From Rhizobium sp. SL42 (GTDB lineage: Bacteria; Pseudomonadota; Alphaproteobacteria; Rhizobiales; Rhizobiaceae), in NCBI RefSeq assembly GCF_021729845.1, contig NZ_CP063397.1, forward strand, positions 1,688,001 through 1,752,000: a DNA stretch of 64,000 bases, in the 5' to 3' direction. Numbering within the stretch: position 1 is the first letter of the stretch; the number at the start of each line of letters is the position of its first letter. The translations under genes and the position numbers were made by a program. The notes beneath the pieces are model-generated. The model was not told where the DNA came from. It made no database searches and was given only the letters and a program-made list of their open reading frames with translations. Positions 55,738-64,000 of the stretch are shown one piece after another.

Positions 55738-58700
55738 TCAGCCGATTGTCATCAGGCTTGCATTGCCGCCGGCGGCGGCAGTGTTGATCGAGGTGGAGAC
55801 CTCTTCCAGCAGCCAATTGAGGCAATAGGCGCCCGGGTCGCGAGAAAGTTCCTCGGTCGTTGCGGCCTGGACGAGGACCAGCGGGCCCTTCAGCTGCGCG
55901 ATCCGGCCATTGATGTCCTTCACCCGGACGGCGTCACCTTCGACCAGCGCACCGGCAAACGGTCCTGCCGCATCCCAGTCGGACCGCCATGAAAGACGCG
56001 CAGCCACCGATGAGGGCAGGGCGCTGAGCGCCGTGTCGAGATTTGCCCCCGGGTCGATGACCACGTCATTGCCGGTTGCCAACGCCGCTGCGAGCTGCCG
56101 GAACAGCCCTTTCAGCGTGGTCGGCACGAGAAGAATGCGCCCGCGCGGATGCAGTGCGTAGAGATTGAGTTCCCCGACAGGGCCGGCCAGTTCCTGCTTC
56201 AGGCCGAGCGCCGAAACCTCGGCCAATTCTCGGGCGGCCTCCGCATCGGCATTGTGCCCGCGGCGGCCGAGCCACGAGGCGAAGTCGCGAAGGGCCGGAT
56301 CGGTATGAACCGAGCTGTGCCGCGGCGGCACGGGAGCCCGCTGCACGAGGCGCCCGATATACAGCGGTCCGCCCGCCTTCGGTCCTGTCCCGGAAAGGCC
56401 GCGACCGCCAAACGGCTGAACGCCGACGACCGCGCCGATGATGTTGCGGTTGACGTAGAGATTGCCCGCCTTGATCCTGCTGGTGACGTGCTCGATGGTC
56501 TCGTCCAGCCGCGTATGCAGGCCGAAGGTCAGGCCGTAGCCGGATTCGTTCACCTCGTCGATCAGGCGGTCGAGATCGTCGCGCCGATACCGGATCACGT
56601 GCAGCACCGGGCCAAACACCTCACGTGTCAGGTCCGACATTTTTTGAAGCTCGATGATTGTCGGCGGAACGAAGGTGCCGGCTTTCGCGGCCTCGGGGAG
56701 CGGCAGCTGTTCCACCTTGCAGCCCAGCGATCGCATCCGCTCGATGTGTTTCTCGATCTCGGATTTGGCCGGCTCGTTGATGACCGGGCCGATATCGATG
56801 TTGAGCCTGTCCGTGCGGCCGATGCTGAGTTCCTTGAGCGCGCCCTTGAGCATGTTCAGCGTGCGGTCGGCGATATCCTCTTGCAGGCAGAGAACGCGAA
56901 GCGCCGAGCAGCGCTGGCCGGCACTGTCGAAGGCGGACGCGATCACGTCGAACACGACCTGCTCGGCGAGCGCTGACGAATCGACGATCATTCCGTTCTG
57001 GCCACCGGTTTCCGCGATCAGCGGCACCGGCTTTCCGGTCGCCGACAGCCGTTCGGATAGCTGCGCCTGGATCTGCCGCGCCACTTCGGTCGAGCCGGTG
57101 AACATGACGCCTGCGGTTTCGGGCGCCGCGACCAGGGCCGCGCCAAGCCGGCCGCTGCCGGGCACGAACTGCAACGCTGCGCGAGGAACCCCCGCTTCGT
57201 GCAGGATCTTCACGCTCTCGAAGGCGATGATCGGCGTAACGCCTGCCGGTTTCGCCATGACCGAATTGCCGGCCACCAGCGCTGCCGCGACCTGGCCGGT
57301 GAAGATCGCCAGCGGGAAATTCCACGGGCTGATGCAAAGCACGGCGCCCAGCGGCGCGTGGGACGGGCCGAGTGTCTTGCGCGCCTCGACGGCGTAGTAG
57401 CGCAGGAAGTCGATCGCTTCACGGACTTCGCCCACGGCGTTGGCGGCGGATTTTCCAGCTTCACGCATGGCGATGGCCATCAGGACTTCCAGCCGTTCCT
57501 GCATGAGGTCCGCGGCGCGTTCGAGGCACCGGGCGCGGTCCGTGGGCGCGGTCGCAGCCCACTCGGCAACACCCTCGGCCACCATTCTGGCGATCCGGCC
57601 CGCGTCCTCAACCTTGAGCTCGGTCACCATGCCGACGACATCGTCATGATCCGCCGGATTGAGGATGGGCCGCGTGTCGCCTTCCAGCGACCCGTCGGCC
57701 AGCAGCGGGGTCGCGTGCCAGCCCTCAGCCACCGTTCCCTCGAGCTTGCTTGCAAGGGACGACAGCGTCGCCTCGTTGGAGAGGTCGAGACCCTTGGAAT
57801 TCAGGCGCTCGCGGCCATAGAGAGACGACGGCAGGGCGATCTGGTCGTGCGGCATGCCGACCACGGGCATGGCCTGGACGATATCCACCGGATCGGCGAT
57901 CAGCTCCTCGACAGAGACGTTTTCATCCGAAATGCGGTTGACGAACGAAGAGTTCGCGCCGTTCTCCAAAAGCCTGCGCACGAGGTAGGCGAGCAACGTC
58001 TCATGTGTGCCGACAGGTGCATAGATGCGGCAGGGGCGGTCGAGCTTGGCCTTGCCGACCACCTCGTCGTAAAGGGGTTCTCCCATTCCGTGAAGGCACT
58101 GGAACTCATAGGTGCCGACTTTGAAATCCGGCCCCGCCAGGTGATAGATCGTCGCCAGAGACTGGGCGTTGTGGGTGGCGAACTGTGGGAAGACGGCGTC
58201 CGGCTCGGCCAGCAGCTTGCGCGCGCAGGCGATGTAAGCGACATCTGTGTGAATCTTGCGGGTATAGACCGGGAAACCCTCCAGCCCGTCGAGTTGCGCG
58301 CGCTTGATCTCGGCGTCCCAGTAGGCGCCCTTGACCAGCCGAACCATGATCCGCCGGTTCGAGCGTTTCGCCAGGTCGATGATGTAGTCGAGCACGAACG
58401 GGCAGCGCTTGCCATAGGCCTGCACCACGAATCCGAGGCCGTTCCAGTCTGCAAGCTCCGTGTCCAGGCTCAGTTCTTCAAGCAGGTCCAGCGAAAGCTC
58501 GAGCCTGTCGGCTTCCTCGGCGTCGATGTTCAGTCCGATATCGTAGGACTTAGACAGCAGCGCCAAACGTTTCACCAGCGGCAGCAATTCGCCCATGACG
58601 CGTTGCGTCTGGCTGCGGCTGTAGCGCGGATGAAGGGCGGACAGCTTGATGGAGATGCCCGGACCTTCGTAGACGCCGCGCCCTGCGGACGCTTTGCCGA

Positions 58701-59436
58701 TCGCATGGATGGCGTTTTCATAGTCGCCGAAATATCGTTCGGCGTCGGCCGCTGTGGTCGCCGCTTCGCCGAGCATGTCGTAGGAATAACGGAAGCCGCG
58801 GGCCTCGAGTGCCTTCGATCGCTTGATCGCTTCGTCGATGGTCTCGCCCGTCACGAACTGCTCGCCCATCATGCGCATCGCCATGTCGACGCCGCGGCGG
58901 ATAACGGGTTCGCCTGCTCTAGCGATCAGGCGGGTCAACGCGGCGGCCAGATTGCGATCGTTGACGGTCGACGTCAGCTTTCCGGTGACGACCAGGCCCC
59001 AGGTGGCCGCATTGACGAACATCGATTTCGTGCCGCCGAGATGCGACTTCCAGTCGCCTTCGGAAATCTTGTCCCGGATCAGGGCGTCGCGCGTGTCCGT
59101 GTCGGGAATGCGCAGCAAGGCTTCGGCAAGGCACATCAGCGCCACGCCTTCCTGGCTCGACAGGGAATATTCGTGCACGAGCCCTTCGACGCCTGTTCCC
59201 TTGTGCTTGGCACGCAGCGCCTGGATCAGCTTGCGCGCGGTTTGGGCGATGTCGGATTTCGTCGCGTCGGAAAGCCGCGCCGCATCGACCAGTCTCGGCA
59301 GGCATTCCGGTTCCGGCGTGCGGTAGGCCGCGGTGATCGCCTGCCGCAGCGGCGACTGGGGGCGGATCGGTGGAGCGAACGAGGCGAACGGTCGGGCGGT
59401 CTCGATTTCAGGATGTTTTGCGGGCAAGGACGACAT
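55738..59436 (-). CDS. putA: Bifunctional proline dehydrogenase / glutamate semialdehyde dehydrogenase PutA
   Basis: The 1232-residue enzyme oxidises proline to glutamate in two steps. The N-terminal half is the FAD-dependent PRODH barrel (e.g. GISIKLSALHPRYSRSQ; LVKGAYWDAEIKRAQ). The C-terminal ALDH domain has GQVAAALVAGNSVMAKPAGVTP, and the catalytic Cys in FDSAGQRCSALRVLCL. There is no N-terminal ribbon-helix-helix DNA-binding domain, so control is external, fitting the divergent Lrp-type gene. AAAGGG lies upstream of the ATG. Confidence 0.97.
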   Translation of the reverse strand: MSSLPAKHPEIETARPFASFAPPIRPQSPLRQAITAAYRTPEPECLPRLVDAARLSDATKSDIAQTARKLIQALRAKHKGTGVEGLVHEYSLSSQEGVALMCLAEALLRIPDTDTRDALIRDKISEGDWKSHLGGTKSMFVNAATWGLVVTGKLTSTVNDRNLAAALTRLIARAGEPVIRRGVDMAMRMMGEQFVTGETIDEAIKRSKALEARGFRYSYDMLGEAATTAADAERYFGDYENAIHAIGKASAGRGVYEGPGISIKLSALHPRYSRSQTQRVMGELLPLVKRLALLSKSYDIGLNIDAEEADRLELSLDLLEELSLDTELADWNGLGFVVQAYGKRCPFVLDYIIDLAKRSNRRIMVRLVKGAYWDAEIKRAQLDGLEGFPVYTRKIHTDVAYIACARKLLAEPDAVFPQFATHNAQSLATIYHLAGPDFKVGTYEFQCLHGMGEPLYDEVVGKAKLDRPCRIYAPVGTHETLLAYLVRRLLENGANSSFVNRISDENVSVEELIADPVDIVQAMPVVGMPHDQIALPSSLYGRERLNSKGLDLSNEATLSSLASKLEGTVAEGWHATPLLADGSLEGDTRPILNPADHDDVVGMVTELKVEDAGRIARMVAEGVAEWAATAPTDRARCLERAADLMQERLEVLMAIAMREAGKSAANAVGEVREAIDFLRYYAVEARKTLGPSHAPLGAVLCISPWNFPLAIFTGQVAAALVAGNSVMAKPAGVTPIIAFESVKILHEAGVPRAALQFVPGSGRLGAALVAAPETAGVMFTGSTEVARQIQAQLSERLSATGKPVPLIAETGGQNGMIVDSSALAEQVVFDVIASAFDSAGQRCSALRVLCLQEDIADRTLNMLKGALKELSIGRTDRLNIDIGPVINEPAKSEIEKHIERMRSLGCKVEQLPLPEAAKAGTFVPPTIIELQKMSDLTREVFGPVLHVIRYRRDDLDRLIDEVNESGYGLTFGLHTRLDETIEHVTSRIKAGNLYVNRNIIGAVVGVQPFGGRGLSGTGPKAGGPLYIGRLVQRAPVPPRHSSVHTDPALRDFASWLGRRGHNADAEAARELAEVSALGLKQELAGPVGELNLYALHPRGRILLVPTTLKGLFRQLAAALATGNDVVIDPGANLDTALSALPSSVAARLSWRSDWDAAGPFAGALVEGDAVRVKDINGRIAQLKGPLVLVQAATTEELSRDPGAYCLNWLLEEVSTSINTAAAGGNASLMTIG

Positions 59437-59761
59437 GGGTAGACCCTTTCGACGGTTCGGTTGCCGATGACTGTGCAGGCTTCGGCGATACGGTTCAATG
59501 CACTGTGGTCGGCTGCCGCTCGGAAACCCTTATGCTCCGCGTTTTGTCAAAACGGCGCGAACCGGGTTTCACTTGCATTGCACTCGACGCTGTCTGGGAA
59601 TGCAGGTTGGGCTGGCCATCGGTGCCATGTCTGGCTGCAATGCCGCGTTCGCTCCTCCAAGCCCTTTCGGCGCACACTAGCAGAAGCCCTATAGGCTTTC
59701 CGACTATGTTAGAGTATCCTGTCTATCAAGATCACTTATTTTAACTGAGTGGATAGGCGAA
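59437..59761. promoter_or_regulatory. putA / putR-like divergent promoter region
   Basis: The 325-nt gap holds no gene. It contains an exact 7-bp-arm palindrome CGTTTTG-T-CAAAACG at 59540-59554, which is a candidate operator, and an AT-rich stretch near 59730-59755 ahead of the regulator start. Lrp-type regulators of putA normally bind such a shared region and respond to proline. Confidence 0.6.
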
Positions 59762-60265
59762 ATGGCTGCTGATGCTGGTATGGTTAGCGAAATTGATCAT
59801 TTTGATCGCAATATCCTCGAGGTGCTGTCGAAGGATGGCAGGATCTCCGTCACGGAACTGGCGGAAAGAGTAGGGCTGTCGCGCACGCCGTGCCAGATCC
59901 GCATGAACCGTCTGATCGCCGACGGGTATATCGAAGGCTTCACCGCCATCATCAACCTGTCGATGCTGCAGCTTGAGCATATCGCATTCGCCGAAGTGAA
60001 ATTGTCGAACACGCAGGAAGATGCGCTCCTCAAGTTCAACGCTGCCGTGAGGAAAATCAAGGAAGTCGAAGAGTGCCACATGATCGCTGGCAGGTTCGAC
60101 TATCTGCTGAAGATCAGAACCCGCGATATCCGCCGCTACCGCGAGGTGCTGGGAGAGCGCATCTCCAATCTTCCTTACGTCGCCAGTACGTCGACGAACG
60201 TGGCGATGGAAACGATCAAGGAAAGCGCAAGCACGGGCATCGTCGCCACTCTGGCTCCGGGCTAG
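59762..60265 (+). CDS. putR: Lrp/AsnC-family regulator, probable PutR
   Basis: The 167-residue protein has the Lrp/AsnC architecture: an HTH near residues 20-60 (DRNILEVLSKDGRISVTELAERVGLSRTPCQIRMNRLIADGYIEGFTAIIN) and a RAM ligand-binding domain (QLEHIAFAEVKLSNTQEDALLKFNAAVRKIKEVEECHMIAGRFDYLLKIRTRDIRRYREVLGERISNLPYVASTSTNVAMETIKE). Its position divergent to putA is the basis for naming it PutR; the proline response is inferred. ATG 59762 has GGATAGGCGA upstream. Confidence 0.85.
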   Translation: MAADAGMVSEIDHFDRNILEVLSKDGRISVTELAERVGLSRTPCQIRMNRLIADGYIEGFTAIINLSMLQLEHIAFAEVKLSNTQEDALLKFNAAVRKIKEVEECHMIAGRFDYLLKIRTRDIRRYREVLGERISNLPYVASTSTNVAMETIKESASTGIVATLAPG

Positions 60266-60397
60266 GCGTTTTGAGAGGCGCCGCAATAAGGCACCCGCAT
60301 CGGCCCAAGCGCGTTAAGCATCTTCCCGGCTTTTGCTGGATATGATTGCATTAAGGTATAATTAACTGCTCTCGGAGGATCGAGAGCGAGACGGGCG

Positions 60398-61459
60398 ATG
60401 AACTACAGGTCCATACACTATCTGCGTGCCGTTGCGGCACTGATGGTGGTTTTCTGCCACATAGAAATTCCGCTGGCGCGCCTCGGCTATCAGGGGAGCT
60501 TGCCCGGTTTTCTCGAAGGTGGCGTCGATATCTTCTTTGTCATCAGCGGTTTCGTCATCTTCCTCTCGATCCAGTCGAAATCGGTCAGTCTCTTCGAATT
60601 CTACAAGCGCCGCATCCTGAGAATTGTCCCGCTTTACTGGATGGTCACCACCTTCCTGGTGCTCGTGGCCGTTTTCGCGCCGCAGTTCCTCAAGAGCGTG
60701 CGGTTCGATACCCTGCATATCGCGGCGTCCTATGCCTTCCTGCCTTATCCGTCGCCGGCCGACGGATTGCTCTATCCCATTCTGGTGCCCGGCTGGACGC
60801 TGAACTACGAGATGCTGTTTTATGCGGCCTTCGGTCTCAGCCTGTTGTCTCCGCGGCGTTGGCGCATCATGGCGATCAGCGGCATGCTGATGGCCTTGCC
60901 ACTGCTCGGATTGGTCTTTCGACCGGCGTCGCCGGGCCTGATCTTCGCGACGTCGACAATTCTTCTCGAATTCCTGTTTGGCGTCATGATTGCCTGGTTG
61001 CTGAGCAACCGGACGGGCTCGCGGACAGGAGGTGCCTGGCTTCTTCTTCTGGGTGTGCCGCTGTTTGTCGCCGCCCCGGTGATCGCGCAGTACATTCCGC
61101 TGCAACGTTTCGTGCTGCTCGGCATTCCGGCCGGCATGATCGTTGCCGGTGCCCTGCTTGTGGAAAAGGCCGTCGCGCTGCCGGCATGGCGACTGCCGAG
61201 ACTGCTGGGCGATTCGTCCTATTCGCTCTATCTCACCCATGGCATCGTGCTTTCGGCCATGGGACAGCTTTGGCTGCGGCTGCCATTTGGCAATGGCGGG
61301 TTTTCCCTTGTTGCCTTCGGTGTCCTCGCTCTGCTGGCAAGTGTGCTGGGCGGGGTCGTGGTCTACCGCCTCATCGATGAGCCGCTGCAGAAGTATTTTC
61401 GCTCGGGCGCCAACGCCAAAGAGGGCCGCCTTGCCGCGCAGCCCGTCGCGGCCAGGTAG
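60398..61459 (+). CDS. Acyltransferase 3-family protein (ExoZ-like)
   Basis: The 353-residue membrane protein has about ten hydrophobic segments and the acyltransferase-3 signature: YLRAVAALMVVFCHI (catalytic His in the first TM segment), GVDIFFVISGFVIFLS, YKRRILRIVPLYWMVTTFLV, WTLNYEMLFYAAFGLSLL. ExoZ adds acetyl groups to succinoglycan in Sinorhizobium. ExoZ-type identity here is a likely but unproven assignment; the substrate could be another surface polysaccharide. Confidence 0.8.
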   Translation: MNYRSIHYLRAVAALMVVFCHIEIPLARLGYQGSLPGFLEGGVDIFFVISGFVIFLSIQSKSVSLFEFYKRRILRIVPLYWMVTTFLVLVAVFAPQFLKSVRFDTLHIAASYAFLPYPSPADGLLYPILVPGWTLNYEMLFYAAFGLSLLSPRRWRIMAISGMLMALPLLGLVFRPASPGLIFATSTILLEFLFGVMIAWLLSNRTGSRTGGAWLLLLGVPLFVAAPVIAQYIPLQRFVLLGIPAGMIVAGALLVEKAVALPAWRLPRLLGDSSYSLYLTHGIVLSAMGQLWLRLPFGNGGFSLVAFGVLALLASVLGGVVVYRLIDEPLQKYFRSGANAKEGRLAAQPVAAR

Positions 61460-61825
61460 GGACGTATCCCGGTTTCAACGACGTTGGTGTCGTGGTCCCT
61501 GCGTGACGCGGGGTGCCTCATCCACCTGCATCGGCAGGCGCCGGCCCGGTCGTAAACCCCGCCCTTTCGGCCACGAATGACCGTGTCGTGAACGGCATGG
61601 CAGCACCCGCCAGGCTCCGTTTTGCAAGGTCCCGGTTGCAGCTGACGCGTGCGGCAGCGCGGGTTGCAGATCGCCAATACCGGTCGATTCATGTGTATAT
61701 CGCGCTAACCAATTGCGACGGCTGATATTTTCGGGCAATCTTGGATACACATTATGCGTTCCTGCATTCGGCCTTGAAAAGGCGGATGCAATGTCAGGCT
61801 GCAGATTGGGCCGGGTGCGAAGCCG
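61460..61825. other. 366-nt gap between the acyltransferase and LacI-family genes
   Basis: No coding frame or RNA gene is evident. The LacI-family promoter is expected here; the AT-richest part is 61680-61760 (ATATTTTCGGGCAATCTTGG and nearby), but I cannot fix -35 and -10 boxes with confidence. Confidence 0.5.
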
Positions 61826-62875
61826 ATGGGATTTGGGACGAGAAGACGGCGCCAGCGCCGCGACAAGGTAACCCTGTCCGATGTGGCGCAGGCCGCAGGG
61901 GTCAGCGCCATCACCGTATCGCGGGCCCTGCGTGATCCCGACAAGGTGTCGCCGACCCTGCGCGACCTGATCCTGAAGACCGTAGAGGAGATGGGTTATG
62001 TGCCCGATCTCGCGGCCCGGGCGCTCGCCAGCAAGAACAGCGGCATCATCGGGGTGATGTCGCCCTCGCTGACCAACTATTCCTTCATCGCCGTCATGCG
62101 CGGCATCGAGGACAGGGTCCGCGCCACCGATCTGCGCATCCAGTACGCCAATCCCGACTACGACAAGCAGGATGAAGTCCACCAGCTGCGGCTGTTCCTG
62201 ACCCAGAACCCGGCCGGTATCATATATGCCGGCCTGTCGGAAAACGACGAGCTGAACAGCATGCTGCGCGCAGCACCTTGCCCCGTCGTCGAGATCATGG
62301 ATGTCAGCGGCGATCCGCTCGAAATGGCGATCGGCATCGACCACCGCGCCGCAGCCGAGGTCGCCACCCGCCATCTGGTGCACAACGGTTATCGTCGCAT
62401 CGCCCTGCTCGGCGGCCGATGGGATGTCCGGTCGCGGCGACGCCTTGACGGCTACCGCGCCGTTCTGGAAGAGGCCGGGATCTACGATGCCGGGCTGATC
62501 CTGTCTGTCGACGGTCACACCAGCGTCGCCCTCGGGGCGCATCTGCTGGAGCGTCTGATGAACGAGCATGCCGATGTCGATGCCGCGCTGTGCCACAATG
62601 ACGACGTGGCGCTCGGCGTCCTGTTCGAATGCCAGCGGCGCGGCATCGCCGTACCCGATGCGTTTGGCCTTTGTGGCTTCAACGATCTGGATTATGCCGG
62701 CGTAGCCTGTCCGTCGATCACCTCGGTGCGCATCCCGCGCTACGAGATCGGCTACCGCGCCGTCGACATGCTGCTGCGCGCCACGGGCGAGGGTGCCCCG
62801 CCGCCGAGCCTGGTCGATCTCGGCTTCAACCTGATCGAGCGCCAGTCGACGTCGCGACGATTGCTTGCGGTTTGA
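61826..62875 (+). CDS. LacI-family transcriptional regulator (GntR/gluconate subgroup-like)
   Basis: The 349-residue protein has the LacI HTH at residues 16-40 (VTLSDVAQAAGVSAITVSRALRDPDKVSPTLRDLI), a hinge, and a periplasmic-binding-fold core (YVPDLAARALASKNSGIIGVMSPSLTNYSFIAVMRGIED; IALLGGRWDVRSRRRLDGYRAVLEEAGIY; DAALCHNDDVALGVLFECQRRGIAVPDAFGLCGFNDLDYAGVACPSITSVRIPRYEIGY). It probably senses a sugar or sugar acid. No regulated operon is adjacent. Confidence 0.85.
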   Translation: MGFGTRRRRQRRDKVTLSDVAQAAGVSAITVSRALRDPDKVSPTLRDLILKTVEEMGYVPDLAARALASKNSGIIGVMSPSLTNYSFIAVMRGIEDRVRATDLRIQYANPDYDKQDEVHQLRLFLTQNPAGIIYAGLSENDELNSMLRAAPCPVVEIMDVSGDPLEMAIGIDHRAAAEVATRHLVHNGYRRIALLGGRWDVRSRRRLDGYRAVLEEAGIYDAGLILSVDGHTSVALGAHLLERLMNEHADVDAALCHNDDVALGVLFECQRRGIAVPDAFGLCGFNDLDYAGVACPSITSVRIPRYEIGYRAVDMLLRATGEGAPPPSLVDLGFNLIERQSTSRRLLAV

Positions 62876-62914
62876 CCCGTAGTCCAGGCGTGTCTGGCCA
62901 AATCCGTCTGAAAT

Positions 62915-62965
62915 GACAACAGCCGCAAACATGACCCGGCAGGGGGCATGTTTGCGGCTGTTGTC
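62915..62965. terminator. 19-bp perfect inverted repeat between LacI and cysN
   Basis: GACAACAGCCGCAAACATG (62915-62933) pairs perfectly with CATGTTTGCGGCTGTTGTC (62947-62965) around a 13-nt loop. It sits between two convergent genes and could end both transcripts, though no T tract follows on either side. Confidence 0.7.
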
Positions 62966-63007
62966 GTTGCGGCGGTTCAGACTGACCTGAGTGGCCTGTC
63001 TGCCAAC

Positions 63008-64000
63008 TTATCCGTCGATGTCGTCGAAAAGGTCGCGCGCTTCGGCGGTCGTCAAGCGGCGGGTTTCCACCTCGTCGCGGCGATTGGACAGAAGCTCGGT
63101 CGCAAGCAGCTGTTCGGCGAGGTCCGCCGGCAGCGACAGGATCACGCGGCCTTCATGGGCGTGCAGCCCGCCCAGCTCGGTGCGCTTGGCGGTAATCATG
63201 CCACCGGCCACCGTGTTGTTGGTGTCCGGATCGATCAGGATGAAGGCGCCGGTTCCGCGGTTCTGTTCATACGGGTCGAAGATCGCCGTTTCGTCGAAGG
63301 ACAGGTGAACCTTGCCGATGGCGTTCATCTGCAACATTTCCGTCGAGATCCACTTGCCGCTCTTCAGGTCGAGCTGCGAAACCGGTTCGACCTGCACGCG
63401 CTGCCGGCGCGAGCCGGCCTTCAGCCAGTAGCGCTTGCCGGGCACGATACCGTCCGGCTGCAGTGCCACCATCTGCGCGTCGAAGGCAAGGCCGGTCTGC
63501 GGCTGGGCGTCGAGCGAGACGATCATGTCGCCGCGCGCCACGTCCACCTGGCGGTCAAGCACCAGCGTGATCGCGTCACCGGCAACGGCCGCGTTGCGGA
63601 CCAGGTCGAAGGTGACGATCTGCTTGACATTGGCCAGCTGGCCCGATGGCAGAATGGCGACGCTGTCGCCGGGCTTCACAGCGCCGCCGGCAACCGTGCC
63701 CTGGTAGCCGCGGAAGCTTTCACCCGGACGCGAGACGCGCTGTACCGGCAGGCGGAAACCGGTCGACTGGCCGGAGCGCAGCGTGGCCAACTCCAGCGTT
63801 TCGACCAGCGTCGGGCCTTCATACCAGGGCATCACGGCGTCGGCCGCATAGACGACATTCTCGCCCTTCAGTGCCGACATCGGGATCGCGGTCACCTGAC
63901 GTACGCCGAGTGACAGCGCCAGAGCCTTGAAATCATGGTTGATTTGCTCGAACACCGCCTTGTCGTAGCCGACCAGATCGAACTTGTTGACCGCAAGCAC
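63008..64000 (-). CDS. cysN: Sulfate adenylyltransferase large subunit CysN, 5'-truncated by the window end
   Basis: 330 residues of the C-terminal part are visible. They carry the GTPase NKFDLVGYD motif (G4), then the beta-barrel domains with LPVQRVSRPGESFRGYQGTVAGGAVKPGDSVAILPSG, HEGRVILSLPADLAEQLLATELL and the end near DDIDG. The protein stops where CysN normally ends, with no fused APS kinase domain, so it is a CysN rather than a NodQ/CysNC. Together with CysD it makes APS from sulfate and ATP. The start is beyond position 64000. Confidence 0.9.
   Translation of the reverse strand: MLAVNKFDLVGYDKAVFEQINHDFKALALSLGVRQVTAIPMSALKGENVVYAADAVMPWYEGPTLVETLELATLRSGQSTGFRLPVQRVSRPGESFRGYQGTVAGGAVKPGDSVAILPSGQLANVKQIVTFDLVRNAAVAGDAITLVLDRQVDVARGDMIVSLDAQPQTGLAFDAQMVALQPDGIVPGKRYWLKAGSRRQRVQVEPVSQLDLKSGKWISTEMLQMNAIGKVHLSFDETAIFDPYEQNRGTGAFILIDPDTNNTVAGGMITAKRTELGGLHAHEGRVILSLPADLAEQLLATELLSNRRDEVETRRLTTAEARDLFDDIDG

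Noticed and set aside
57199..59442. Long plus-strand frame of 747 residues opposite putA
   Set aside because: PutA motifs are fully on the minus strand. This frame is arginine- and glycine-rich shadow.
61475..62932. Minus-strand frame of 485 residues opposite the LacI-family gene
   Set aside because: The plus strand carries a full LacI HTH and ligand-binding core. The minus frame has no known motif.

Overview
The window reads as chromosomal DNA of a Rhizobiaceae-type alphaproteobacterium (Rhizobium, Agrobacterium, Shinella or Ensifer range). The reasons are the cell-cycle methyltransferase CcrM, the mutY - DUF721 - dsbA - smc - ppdK gene neighbourhood, BioR-type operators at bioY, a long PutA with a divergent Lrp-type regulator, and RIME-like palindromic repeats. 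Species assignment was not possible from reading alone.

Layout. 0-3.2 kb: two small dimeric alpha-beta barrel proteins, a GntR regulator interpreted as BioR, the biotin transporter gene bioY with three BioR-type boxes, and two small conserved proteins. 3.2-16 kb: a probably acquired DUF6680-like gene, ccrM, a mutY/HAD operon on the minus strand, then a plus-strand run of DciA-like, DsbA-like, SMC and Ivy-like genes, an MFS transporter and a Tat-exported VOC protein. 16-27.4 kb: ppdK, an orphan antitoxin bracketed by a 14-bp direct repeat, a 780-residue protein with a PD-(D/E)XK-like nuclease core, a MarR gene with a long palindromic operator, a cupin/metallo-hydrolase pair, two membrane proteins and a PfpI-family protein.

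27.4-54.0 kb: a surface-polysaccharide region that starts at a tRNA-Gln gene and ends near an imperfect copy of the 3' end of that tRNA. It has three parts. The first is a Wzx flippase gene. The second is a plus-strand run of nine genes, eight of them joined by 4-nt or 1-nt overlaps or separated by only 22 nt: GT2, AsnB-like amidotransferase, alpha/alpha-toroid protein, DegT aminotransferase, two methyltransferases, formyltransferase, flippase-like membrane protein and deacetylase-like protein. The third is a minus-strand set carrying the five enzymes wbpA, wbpB, wbpE, wbpD and wbpI for UDP-ManNAc3NAcA, a Wzy-type polymerase, two GT4 glycosyltransferases, a DCC/HTTM membrane pair and a large membrane protein. 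No integrase was seen.

54-64 kb: a small lipoprotein, tRNA-Pro, putA with a divergent putR-like gene, an ExoZ-like acyltransferase, a LacI-family regulator and the 3' part of cysN, which runs off the window end.

The most promising undescribed material is the coupled nine-gene operon, the tRNA-Gln-anchored polysaccharide region as a whole, the nuclease-like orphan at 19.3-21.6 kb, and the DCC/HTTM pair.
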